NCBI GenBank assembly: GCA_039029515.1
Contig: JBCCFX010000144.1
Coordinates: 1 to 10,612, forward strand
Length of the DNA stretch: 10,612 nucleotides
Direction: 5' to 3'
From: JBCCFX01 sp039029515
GTDB lineage: Bacteria > Planctomycetota > Phycisphaerae > Phycisphaerales > SM1A02
Positions 1-6,410 of the stretch are shown piece after piece; positions within the stretch are counted from its first letter, which is position 1; the number at the start of each line of letters is the position of its first letter. The position numbers and the translations under genes are program-made. The notes beneath the pieces are model-generated. The model searched no databases and was not told where the DNA came from. It saw only the letters and a program-made list of their open reading frames with translations.

Positions 1-1
1 C

Positions 2-49
2 GATGAGGCTCAGTGCCCGGTGATGGTGTGGACCGGGCTCTTCACGTAG
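2..49 (+). CDS. Possible 3' end of an upstream gene (partial)
   Basis: An open frame enters from the left edge and stops at TAG 47-49, directly before the purine-rich stretch that appears to serve as ribosome binding site of the next gene. Only fifteen codons are visible, so no function can be read. The other two forward frames stop earlier (TGA 4-6 and TGA 21-23), and either could equally be the real upstream gene end. The choice is based only on tight spacing to the following start. Confidence 0.2.
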   Translation, partial: DEAQCPVMVWTGLFT

Positions 50-58
50 GGCAGGTGT

Positions 59-382
59 ATGCCTCAGGCCGCCGGAAAAGTCATCGCAGGGTGTTTCGCG
101 CTGACGGCGTTCGCGGTTGCGGTCCTGGCGGGTCTGTTCGCCGGGAACCCGATGCTCGAGATCCTGACCCGCGCGCTCATCATCATGTGCATCTGTTATC
201 CGGTCGGCTTCCTGGTTGGCTTGGCGATCGACCACGTAATCGCGCAACACGTGCGCGAACATGCGGAAGCGAATCCGGCACCTGACACCTCATCAATCGA
301 TGGATCCGAGCCACGCGAAGCGCTTGCGGGCGCGGTGGCCGTGCCGGCGATGGATGGGGCGGAAGAAATCATCGAAGTGTGA
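59..382 (+). CDS. Small membrane protein, two predicted transmembrane helices, unknown function
   Basis: This 107-residue protein is not one I recognise. Two hydrophobic stretches, about residues 8-28 and 36-57, predict a helical hairpin in the cytoplasmic membrane, separated by a short GNP turn. The C-terminal half (about 62-107) is soluble, acidic and Ala/Pro-rich. ATG 59 is preceded by a GGGCAGG element at 49-55, a plausible ribosome binding site. It lies 95 nt ahead of a FliA-family sigma gene on the same strand, so it may be the last member of an upstream flagellar or motility operon. That role is inferred from position only. An overlapping frame (13-285) is Arg/His-rich without family features, and I regard it as a shadow. 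Confidence 0.65.
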   Translation: MPQAAGKVIAGCFALTAFAVAVLAGLFAGNPMLEILTRALIIMCICYPVGFLVGLAIDHVIAQHVREHAEANPAPDTSSIDGSEPREALAGAVAVPAMDGAEEIIEV

Positions 383-388
383 CCTCAG

Positions 389-416
389 TTGCGTTGTTGT
401 CGTGACGTGGTATAGT
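389..416 (+). promoter_or_regulatory. Candidate sigma70-type promoter for the sigma-factor gene
   Basis: TTGCGT (389-394) and TATAGT (411-416) are separated by 16 nt, resembling the -35 and -10 hexamers of a housekeeping promoter. The -10 matches the consensus at five of six positions and the -35 at about half. It lies in the 95-nt gap before the sigma-factor start, leaving a leader of roughly 55 nt. Seen in sequence; activity is inferred. No good FliA-type element was noticed here. Confidence 0.35.
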
Positions 417-477
417 CCGAGAGGTCTGCCACGGATTCGGCAGCCAGGCCCTTGCGGCCACGGTCAAGGAGTCGACC

Positions 478-1356
478 ATGACAAAGACGAAGGCCCCGGT
501 GAAGACGTCGCGTTCGAAAACGACGTCAACCCGGAAGAGTACGTCGAAGCGAAAAACAACGCGCAGCCGATCGACCACTGTCGTCGATGTTCCATTACAT
601 GAGCGCCCGATCAGCGAGATCTGGGTGATGTACAAGACGGAGCCGACAGAACAGCTCCGGAATGTGCTGGTTGAGCGCTACCTCGACATTGTGCGATACA
701 CCGCGGAGCGCATGCATATGCGTCTTCCGTCCGAGGTTGATGTCGAAGATCTGATGTCTGCCGGGCTGTTCGGCCTGATGGATGCGATCGACGCGTACGA
801 CCTCGAGCGCGGCGTCAAGTTTGAGACCTACTGTGCGCAGCGCATTCGCGGCGCGATCTTCGATGAGCTTCGCGCCATGGACTGGGTGCCGCGACTCGTT
901 CGATCGCGTACGGCGAAAGTCGAGCGTGTGCGCAAGTCGCTGGAGATGGAACTCGGGCGTCGGCCGACGGACAAGGAGATCTGCGATCGCCTCGACGTCG
1001 ATAAGACGGAGTTCCAGAAGCTCTCGAAGGACTCCAAGCCGGTCGGTGTCGTCTCCTTGAACCGAACATGGTTCGAGACGGACTCCAGCAAGGATGTCCG
1101 CGAGATCGACGTCATCAAAGACAACCGTCAGGAGAATCCGCTCAACGAATTGCAGCGGAAGGACCTGAAGCTGCTGATCACCAAAGGCTTGTCGCGGGCT
1201 GAGCGACTGATCGTCGTCCTCTATTACTACGAGGAGATGACGATGAAGGAGATCGGCATGACGCTGGATCTCTCCGAGTCTCGCGTGAGCCAGATGCATA
1301 GCTCGATTCTGGCCCGATTGAAGGCTCAAATGCAGCATCGAGCACGCGAATTCTGA
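478..1356 (+). CDS. fliA: FliA/WhiG-family RNA polymerase sigma factor (sigma-28 type) with basic N-terminal tail
   Basis: This 292-residue alternative sigma factor directs RNA polymerase to a dedicated promoter class, in this family usually flagellar, motility or developmental genes. Region 2 spans about residues 60-140 and carries the family signatures DLMSAGLFGLMDAIDAYD, RGVKFETYCAQRIRGAIFDE and LRAMDWVPR. Region 3 follows (about 141-205). Region 4 (about 235-288) has the helix-turn-helix MTMKEIGMTLDLSESRVSQMH. ATG 478 has a strong AAGGAG at 466-471, which supports this start even though residues 2-34 form an unusual low-complexity tail with 12 Lys/Arg, 18 Ser/Thr and no acidic residue. 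FliA proteins normally begin close to the segment starting here near residue 43. A hairpin terminator follows the gene. Family assignment is firm; the flagellar role is inferred from the family. Confidence 0.93.
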   Translation: MTKTKAPVKTSRSKTTSTRKSTSKRKTTRSRSTTVVDVPLHERPISEIWVMYKTEPTEQLRNVLVERYLDIVRYTAERMHMRLPSEVDVEDLMSAGLFGLMDAIDAYDLERGVKFETYCAQRIRGAIFDELRAMDWVPRLVRSRTAKVERVRKSLEMELGRRPTDKEICDRLDVDKTEFQKLSKDSKPVGVVSLNRTWFETDSSKDVREIDVIKDNRQENPLNELQRKDLKLLITKGLSRAERLIVVLYYYEEMTMKEIGMTLDLSESRVSQMHSSILARLKAQMQHRAREF

Positions 1357-1388
1357 TTCGCCTCTCGGCATCACCTGAATCGCACCTG

Positions 1389-1414
1389 ACGCCCCGCAAC
1401 CGCGGGGCGTTTTT
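1389..1414 (+). terminator. Rho-independent terminator after the sigma-factor gene
   Basis: CGCCCCGC (1390-1397) pairs perfectly with GCGGGGCG (1402-1409) around the four-base loop AACC. A flanking A-T pair (1389/1410) extends the stem, and the run TTTTT (1410-1414) follows. This is a textbook intrinsic terminator 33 nt after the sigma stop codon. It separates the sigma transcription unit from the PilZ-gsp cluster. Confidence 0.93.
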
Positions 1415-1587
1415 CGTTATCGGACACCAGGCCGTGAGATCGATTGCGTCGACACGCATGGAAAGTCCGGCTGGCGTTCAGTCATGCATCAATCGCGACG
1501 ATGAACCCAGTCGTGTCGGCAATTCCGGGGCCGAGGCCTTGATGCGCGCCGGCTGCGACATGATCACGTTCGAGGTGGAACGAAGAG

Positions 1588-2037
1588 ATGACCAAGACGA
1601 CCGGATTGACGATCCGTCAGCATGAACGATCCAGCATCGCGCTCGATGCGGAATTCGTCGTCAGCGCGCGGGACTCTGCCCAGGTGCGCTTCAGCCCGTC
1701 ATCTTCAGCTCGCGACAAGAGCACCGTTCGCGGCATCGCGACTGACATCAGTCCCGGCGGTATGGGGCTGAACTTCGGTCAGTTTCTGCCGCGCGGCTGC
1801 ACCGGAACCGTGCGCATCTATCGCTCGCCGGCGACCGGTGACGAAACCACGACCTGGCGTGATGTCATGTTCGAGCATTCGGTCACGGTTCGACGCATCT
1901 ATCTGGATTCACATGATCCGACGTACCGAATCGGTGTGTCATTCGCGGATCCGGAGCCGGCACTTGGTGAGAAGGTGGCAGAGATCATCACGATCATGAA
2001 TGCGATGGCGGAAGGCAACGGAGGTGATCATGCGTGA
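1588..2037 (+). CDS. PilZ-domain protein, probable cyclic-di-GMP receptor heading the gsp operon
   Basis: This 149-residue protein has a PilZ domain over most of its length. Both ligand motifs of the family are visible: RxxxR as RQHER (residues 10-14) and DxSxxG as DISPGG (residues 53-58). The following strands fit a beta-barrel ending near VSFADPE. Binding of cyclic-di-GMP follows from family knowledge; direct action on the secretion ATPase is inferred from position. No signal peptide or membrane segment is seen, so it should be cytoplasmic. The frame is closed upstream by TGA 1561-1563 and ATG 1588 is the only usable start, with GAGGTGG (1572-1578) as binding site. Its last 8 nt overlap gspE. 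The gap 1415-1587 before it must hold the operon promoter, but I could not pick convincing hexamers. An overlapping frame at 1434-1625 has no recognisable features. Confidence 0.85.
   Translation: MTKTTGLTIRQHERSSIALDAEFVVSARDSAQVRFSPSSSARDKSTVRGIATDISPGGMGLNFGQFLPRGCTGTVRIYRSPATGDETTTWRDVMFEHSVTVRRIYLDSHDPTYRIGVSFADPEPALGEKVAEIITIMNAMAEGNGGDHA
2020..2029 (+). promoter_or_regulatory. Extended Shine-Dalgarno deciding the gspE start
   Basis: GGAGGTGATC lies directly before ATG 2030. It is complementary over ten bases to the canonical bacterial 16S rRNA 3' end, GATCACCTCC. It sits inside the last codons of the PilZ gene and favours ATG 2030 over the in-frame ATG at 2000, which would add ten residues and has no comparable site. 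Confidence 0.7.
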
Positions 2038-3718
2038 TCACGATGTCTTCCTCGAACGTGCGTTGCTCGATGCCGAGCGCGTGACGATCGATCAGATGGA
2101 GACGGCGCGATCCATGGTCGCGTCGGAGCGCATATCGCTCGCCGATGCGTTGATCGCGACGGAGACGTTGACGGGTCGACAGATCGCGTTGTGTCGCGCT
2201 GACATCTGTGAAGTGCCGTTCATCAATCTCGATGATTACGAGCCAAGTTTCGGCAATACCGCACTGCTTCCGCGATCAGTGGCGGAGCGTTTCAATGCGT
2301 TCCCGCTGTTTCTGATCGAAGGCGTCCTCACGGTCGCCATGGAAGATCCGCTCAACCTCGAGGCCACCGACCAGATTCGACAGATCGCGAACTGCGACGT
2401 CGACACGGTGCTCGCGGAGACCGAGCAGATTCAGTCCATCATCGCGCGGTCGTACACGATGACGGATTCGAGCGGCGTTGCGGTTCGTCCTGAAGAAGAG
2501 GACGAGCAGGAACGCGAGACCGATACCGAACCGATCGTTGCTGCGGTCAATCAACTCGTGATTGACGCGATCAATGACCGAGCCAGCGATATCCACATCA
2601 ATCCGGATGAGCATGAACTCCATTTGCGTTACCGCGTTGATGGCGTGCTGCACCGCAAACAGGGACCGTCGTTGTCGATGCATCCCGGACTGGTGCAGCG
2701 TCTGAAGGTGATGGCGAACCTCGACCTCACGCAGACGCGGCGTCCACAGGACGGCAAGTTTCGATTCCGCCACGGCAACCAGCTCGTTGACGTCCGTATG
2801 TCGACGCTGCCAACCGTGTGCGGCGAGAACGTGGTGTTGCGATTGCTCGCGAGCAATCAGTCGGTGGGGGATTTCCATGCCCTCGGCATGCCGGCTCCGC
2901 TGGCCGAGACGATGGAAGAGCTGATTCACCAGCCATACGGCATCTTCCTGGTCACTGGTCCGACTGGATCGGGTAAGACGACGACGTTGTATTCGGTGCT
3001 GTCCAAGCTCAACGAGCCGTCGCGCAACATCATGACGATCGAGGATCCGGTTGAAATCCGGATGCCGTACGTGCGACAGGTTCAGGTGCACTCTGCGATT
3101 GGTATGACATTCGCGGCGACGCTGCGATCGATCCTTCGACAGGACCCGGACGTTGTGCTGGTCGGCGAAGTGCGCGATGAAGAGACGGCAACGATTGCGT
3201 TGCAGGCCGCGCTCACAGGTCACCTTGTGTTGTCGACATTGCATACGAACGACGCTGCTGGCGCGGTATCGCGTTTGCGCGACTACGGTCTGCCGCCGTT
3301 TGTGATCAACTCGGCTGTGCTGGGTGTGTTGGCGCAGCGTCTTGTGCGTCGCGTGTGTCAGCATTGCCTTGAAGCGGTCGAGCCGACGGAGTTGCTTCGC
3401 GAGCGATTCCGAATCGGCGATGATTCACAGGGTTTCGTGAAAGGCAATGGTTGCAACCGGTGCGGCCAGACTGGCTTCCGCGGTCGTGTCGGTATTTACG
3501 AGTTGCTGAAGTTCACGTCGGGCATTCGTCATCTCGTCGAAGAGAACGCATCGATCGAGCAATTGCGCGTGCAGTCTGTTAAGGAAGGCATGCGCCTGAT
3601 GTGGCAGGACGGTCTCGAGAAGGCTCGACTGGGTCTGACCACGCTTGATGAAATCTCCAAGGTCGCGACCGTCGTTGACGTGCCGACGCGATCGGAAGTT
3701 CAGAAGGTATCCGCATGA
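2030..3718 (+). CDS. gspE: Type II secretion / type IV pilus assembly ATPase (GspE/PilB family)
   Basis: This 562-residue cytoplasmic hexameric ATPase powers pseudopilus or pilus assembly. The N-terminal domain (about 1-145) resembles the GspE/MshE N-domain and is joined by an acidic linker (about 153-168) to the catalytic part. Walker A is GPTGSGKTT (310-318, Lys316). The Walker B region is DPDVVLVGEVRDEE (372-385), with the catalytic Glu at 380. The His box ALTGHLVLSTLHTND follows. A zinc-type tetracysteine motif is present, with Cys443/Cys446 and Cys475/Cys478. Length and domain order are typical, and all key residues are intact. ATG 2030 is chosen because of the extended ribosome binding site; it overlaps the PilZ gene by 8 nt. 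The stop overlaps the gspF start (ATGA). The lack of a PilT-like second ATPase nearby and the E-F-G-H-I-J order favour a secretion-type system over a retractile pilus. Confidence 0.95.
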   Translation: MRDHDVFLERALLDAERVTIDQMETARSMVASERISLADALIATETLTGRQIALCRADICEVPFINLDDYEPSFGNTALLPRSVAERFNAFPLFLIEGVLTVAMEDPLNLEATDQIRQIANCDVDTVLAETEQIQSIIARSYTMTDSSGVAVRPEEEDEQERETDTEPIVAAVNQLVIDAINDRASDIHINPDEHELHLRYRVDGVLHRKQGPSLSMHPGLVQRLKVMANLDLTQTRRPQDGKFRFRHGNQLVDVRMSTLPTVCGENVVLRLLASNQSVGDFHALGMPAPLAETMEELIHQPYGIFLVTGPTGSGKTTTLYSVLSKLNEPSRNIMTIEDPVEIRMPYVRQVQVHSAIGMTFAATLRSILRQDPDVVLVGEVRDEETATIALQAALTGHLVLSTLHTNDAAGAVSRLRDYGLPPFVINSAVLGVLAQRLVRRVCQHCLEAVEPTELLRERFRIGDDSQGFVKGNGCNRCGQTGFRGRVGIYELLKFTSGIRHLVEENASIEQLRVQSVKEGMRLMWQDGLEKARLGLTTLDEISKVATVVDVPTRSEVQKVSA

Positions 3719-4914
3719 GCCAACTGTCCTTCAATTACCAGGCGATCAACGCCGACGGCGCACGCACCAAGGGTGTGATCGCGGCGGGCAATCGGCAGGA
3801 CGCATATCGCAAGCTGACCGCTGCAGGTCTGAAACCGCTGCGCATTGCATCGGGATCAGTGAAGCGACACCGCGGTAAGAAGGTTACGGTCAAGGATCTC
3901 GCGCATCTGACGCACCAGTTCGCGGTGTTGATGGAAGCGAGAATTCCGATCGTCGATGGTCTGCGTTCGATCGCGGAACAGGAAACCAACGGTCGCCTTC
4001 GTGCCGTGCTCATGGAAGTGTCGGATCATATCGAAGCCGGCAACACCGTCACGGATGCGATCTCGAAGCATCGCGACATGTTCGGCGACGTGTACGTCGA
4101 AACCGTTCGCGCGGCGGAACAGAGTGGCAACATGATCGAGGTGATGCATCACCTCGGGACGATGTTGGACCGTCAATACGAGATGAGTAAGTCAGTCCGT
4201 GCGGCGCTGCTGTATCCGATCTGCGTGATCTCCGCGCTCGGATTCGCGGTGACGTTCCTGTTGATCTTCGTGGTGCCGAAGTTTGCTGAGATGTTCCAGT
4301 CGCGCGGATTGCCGCTGCCGGCGCCGACACTGATCCTCATCGGGTTCAGTACGTTTATCCGGACATACTGGATGTTCGTGCTCGCGAGCTTCGGTCTGTC
4401 AGGCTATCTCTGGCGCAAGGCATGGCGTTCGCCAAAATGGCGGCCGCGCATGGATGTGTTCGTGCATCACGTGCCCGTGGTGAAGAAGATGTTGCAAGGT
4501 CTTGCCGTGAGTCGGTTTACACACGTGCTTGGTGTGACCTTGCGTAGTGGTATCGGTGTGGTTGAAGCATTGGACATGGCCGGACGTGCTTCTGCGCGAC
4601 CGCTGATGCAACTTGATTCCGAGAAGCTTCGGGATCAGGTAAACCGGGGTGGTCGTCTGTCCGATGTTCTCGTTGGTTGCAGTTATCTCCCTCCCTTCAC
4701 GCGGCGCATGTTGTCGGCGGGTGAGGAAGCGGCGGAACTGCCTCGTATGTGTGACGTCGTGGCACGTCACTACGACCGAGAGGTCAGTTACCAGGCGAAA
4801 CAGATCGCCACAGTGATTGAACCGATCATGGTCGTGGGATTGGCCGGCGTCGTCTTGATCGTTGCTCTCGCAATCTTCCTCCCGCTCTGGAACATGGGTT
4901 CCCTGATTGCCTGA
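3715..4914 (+). CDS. gspF: Inner-membrane platform protein of type II secretion / type IV pilus system (GspF/PilC family)
   Basis: This 399-residue polytopic protein is the membrane platform that couples the GspE motor to filament growth. A short N-terminal region (QAINADGARTKGVI, DAYRKL) typical of GspF is followed by two repeated T2SSF domains. The first is about residues 62-165, beginning LAHLTHQFAVLMEARIPI; the second is about 263-370, beginning LAVSRFTHVLGVTLRSGI. Hydrophobic segments lie near 167-192, 203-235 and 370-395, giving the usual three-helix topology. AGAAGG (3702-3707) provides a ribosome binding site, and ATG 3715 overlaps the gspE stop by four bases, implying coupled translation. 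Length is normal for the family. An 82-nt gap to the pilin gene follows (4915-4996), in which I see no clear promoter or terminator. Confidence 0.93.
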   Translation: MSQLSFNYQAINADGARTKGVIAAGNRQDAYRKLTAAGLKPLRIASGSVKRHRGKKVTVKDLAHLTHQFAVLMEARIPIVDGLRSIAEQETNGRLRAVLMEVSDHIEAGNTVTDAISKHRDMFGDVYVETVRAAEQSGNMIEVMHHLGTMLDRQYEMSKSVRAALLYPICVISALGFAVTFLLIFVVPKFAEMFQSRGLPLPAPTLILIGFSTFIRTYWMFVLASFGLSGYLWRKAWRSPKWRPRMDVFVHHVPVVKKMLQGLAVSRFTHVLGVTLRSGIGVVEALDMAGRASARPLMQLDSEKLRDQVNRGGRLSDVLVGCSYLPPFTRRMLSAGEEAAELPRMCDVVARHYDREVSYQAKQIATVIEPIMVVGLAGVVLIVALAIFLPLWNMGSLIA

Positions 4915-4996
4915 GTGTCTTTGAAGGCGAAGTTTCGCAATGAACGGTCGCCGGACTGAGCAATTCACGATGTTCGCAAGAGAAGGACAAGAAGTC

Positions 4997-5416
4997 ATGA
5001 ATCGTCAGAACACGCGTCGCCGCGGCTTTACGCTTATCGAACTCATCGCAGTGATCGTGGTGCTCGCCATCCTCGGTGGCGTTGCCCTCCCGAAGTACTT
5101 CGATTACGCCTCCAACGCCAAGGAAGCTGCCACCAAGGGCACGCTCGGCGGCGTCCGCGCAGGCATCGCCAACTTCTACGCCAACGCTGCCATCGGTGGC
5201 ACGGCTGCCTACCCGACGCTGCTCGAAATGCAGACGCAGGGTACGGTCATGCAGGAAGACATCCCGGAAAACCCGTACAACACCGACGCAACAATCCAGG
5301 CTGCAACCTGGAACTCAACCAACCCGCCGGTCTCCGGTACTGCCGGTTGGAACTACGATGTTGCTGCAGGCAAATTCTGGGCGAACAGCAACGTTGTCGG
5401 CGAGAACGACTTCTGA
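4997..5416 (+). CDS. gspG: Major (pseudo)pilin, GspG/PilA-like prepilin
   Basis: This 139-residue prepilin has a basic ten-residue leader and the peptidase site RRRG|FTLIELIAVIVVL, cut after Gly10, with Glu5 of the mature protein at residue 15. A single N-terminal hydrophobic helix (about 11-36) precedes the globular domain, which ends in GWNYDVAAGKFWANSN, similar to the C-terminal strand-loop of GspG-type pilins. It should be the most abundant filament subunit. Codon use differs sharply from the neighbours: GCG encodes only 1 of 21 Ala and AAC 12 of 13 Asn, a sign of selection for high expression. An in-frame ATG at 4940 would give a 29-residue leader, but ATG 4997 gives the typical short leader and has AGAAGG at 4981-4986. 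The family is clear; GspG versus a type IV pilin cannot be settled from sequence alone. Confidence 0.92.
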   Translation: MNRQNTRRRGFTLIELIAVIVVLAILGGVALPKYFDYASNAKEAATKGTLGGVRAGIANFYANAAIGGTAAYPTLLEMQTQGTVMQEDIPENPYNTDATIQAATWNSTNPPVSGTAGWNYDVAAGKFWANSNVVGENDF

Positions 5417-5430
5417 TTTCGCACTGACCG

Positions 5431-5979
5431 ATGTTGCAACGTCACCACTGTCGACGAATCAATGGCCGTCGCCCTCACCGGGGCGACGGCTTTACGTTGA
5501 TCGAATTGATCGCGGTGATGCTCATTGTGCTGGTCATGTCTGCGACGGCGATCCCTGCGATCGCATCGCTTGATGACACACGTGATGCCGTCGCTGCTCG
5601 GCAGCTTCGTCGCGACCTTGTGTTCGCGCGTCAGTACGCGATTGCGACCGGTCGCACGACATGGGTGGTGATGACGCCAGCATCGAACACCTGGTCGGTG
5701 CTCGCAGAAGATGTATCATCGCCAGGTCGAAGTGGAGCGACGGTGCTGGATGACCTCGGGACTGGCGGTGCCTACACCGTGACGCTCGATGACATCAATG
5801 CCGGAACCGCCAATCTCGTGAGCGTCGACGTCGACGGCGCGACGGAAGTCGGATTCGACTGGCTCGGTCGTCCGCTCAACGACACGGAGTCGGCGCTGGT
5901 CAACCCTGCCACGATCACGCTTAGTGGCAGTCAGACGCTCAATATCGTGCCCGACACCGGGCACATCACCGGTCCATGA
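5431..5979 (+). CDS. gspH: Minor pseudopilin, GspH-like prepilin
   Basis: This 182-residue prepilin has the cleavage site RGDG|FTLIELIAVMLIVLV after Gly20 and Glu5 of the mature protein retained. The hydrophobic helix runs from 21 to about 44. It is followed by RQLRRDLVFARQYAIATGRTT, the segment characteristic of GspH/FimT-type minor pilins (an amphipathic helix after the N-terminal helix), and a beta-rich C-terminal domain. It begins 14 nt after the pilin stop, with no good ribosome binding site, suggesting coupled or weak translation. Its leader codons contain a perfect 10-bp hairpin (5465-5490). The leader is longer than usual and rich in His/Arg. The stop overlaps the next gene (ATGA at 5976-5979). 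Assignment to GspH rests on this segment and on gene order. Confidence 0.85.
   Translation: MLQRHHCRRINGRRPHRGDGFTLIELIAVMLIVLVMSATAIPAIASLDDTRDAVAARQLRRDLVFARQYAIATGRTTWVVMTPASNTWSVLAEDVSSPGRSGATVLDDLGTGGAYTVTLDDINAGTANLVSVDVDGATEVGFDWLGRPLNDTESALVNPATITLSGSQTLNIVPDTGHITGP
5465..5490 (+). promoter_or_regulatory. Strong RNA hairpin at the gspG-gspH junction, candidate attenuator or mRNA stabiliser
   Basis: GCCGTCGCCC (5465-5474) and GGGCGACGGC (5481-5490) are perfect reverse complements, giving a 10-bp GC-rich stem around the six-base loop TCACCG. It begins 49 nt after the pilin stop codon and lies inside the leader-peptide codons of the next gene. Only three T residues follow, so it is not a full intrinsic terminator. 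A partial terminator or a block to 3' exonucleases that raises pilin levels over the minor pilins is the obvious inference. Confidence 0.55.
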
Positions 5980-6410
5980 GGTGCCCCGTGAAACGCCGTC
6001 AGACCCGCGGGTTTACGTTGATCGAAACGATCGCCGCGATCGTCATCCTCGCGATGGCGATTCCACCCATCTTCTGGGCCTTGCGTGACGGTGCGACGCG
6101 ACGAGTCGGCGCACTGCAGGCGTCACAGGCACGCTGGCACGCGACCGACAAGCTGGAAGACATCATCGCCGATCGTCATTCCACGACGCGCGGCTACGAC
6201 TATGTCATCACCGGCAACTACGCTGCGGAATCACCGATCGCCGGGGCCAATGCGTTCTCGCGCACCGTCTCCATCAGTGAGACTGCCGCGGACCTCGTCA
6301 CCGTGGGGACCGGCTACAAGACGGTGACCGTCACCGTGAGCTGGACGGATCTGCTCGGAACCTCCAATGATCTAGCGGTGTCGACTGTCGTGACGGACTT
6401 CCAACCATGA
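5976..6410 (+). CDS. gspI: Minor pseudopilin, GspI/PilV-like prepilin
   Basis: This 144-residue prepilin has the site QTRG|FTLIETIAAIVILAMAIPPIFWAL, cut after Gly12 if translation starts at ATG 5976; Glu5 of the mature protein is retained. The segment around RWHATDKLEDIIADRH fits the GspI/PilV pattern, in which a helix after the transmembrane part carries a conserved Ala/Glu-rich stretch. A beta-rich C-terminus ends TVTVSWTDLLG...VSTVVTDF, typical of GspI-type minor pilins. The start is ambiguous. ATG 5976 overlaps the previous stop by four bases, but GTG 5988 has GAGGT at 5978-5982 and would give a more usual eight-residue leader. The stop overlaps the gspJ start by four bases. It should be a low-abundance tip subunit paired with the next gene product. 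Confidence 0.82.
   Translation: MRCPVKRRQTRGFTLIETIAAIVILAMAIPPIFWALRDGATRRVGALQASQARWHATDKLEDIIADRHSTTRGYDYVITGNYAAESPIAGANAFSRTVSISETAADLVTVGTGYKTVTVTVSWTDLLGTSNDLAVSTVVTDFQP

Noticed and set aside
1472..1490. TGGC...TGC element resembling a sigma54 promoter upstream of the PilZ gene
   Set aside because: Spacing between GG and GC is 11 nt instead of the required 10, and the rest of the consensus is poor.
1434..1625. Open frame of 63 codons between the terminator and the PilZ gene
   Set aside because: No recognisable motif or hydrophobic segment, no ribosome binding site, and it runs into the better supported PilZ gene in another frame.
2276..3364. Long minus-strand open frame opposite gspE
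   Set aside because: Its His/Arg-rich composition is typical of an antisense shadow, and the plus strand encodes a complete ATPase with all motifs.
5823..5836. 14-bp palindrome made of two abutting GTCGAC sites
   Set aside because: It encodes Val-Asp-Val-Asp inside gspH and fits the general codon use; no positional reason to treat it as a site.
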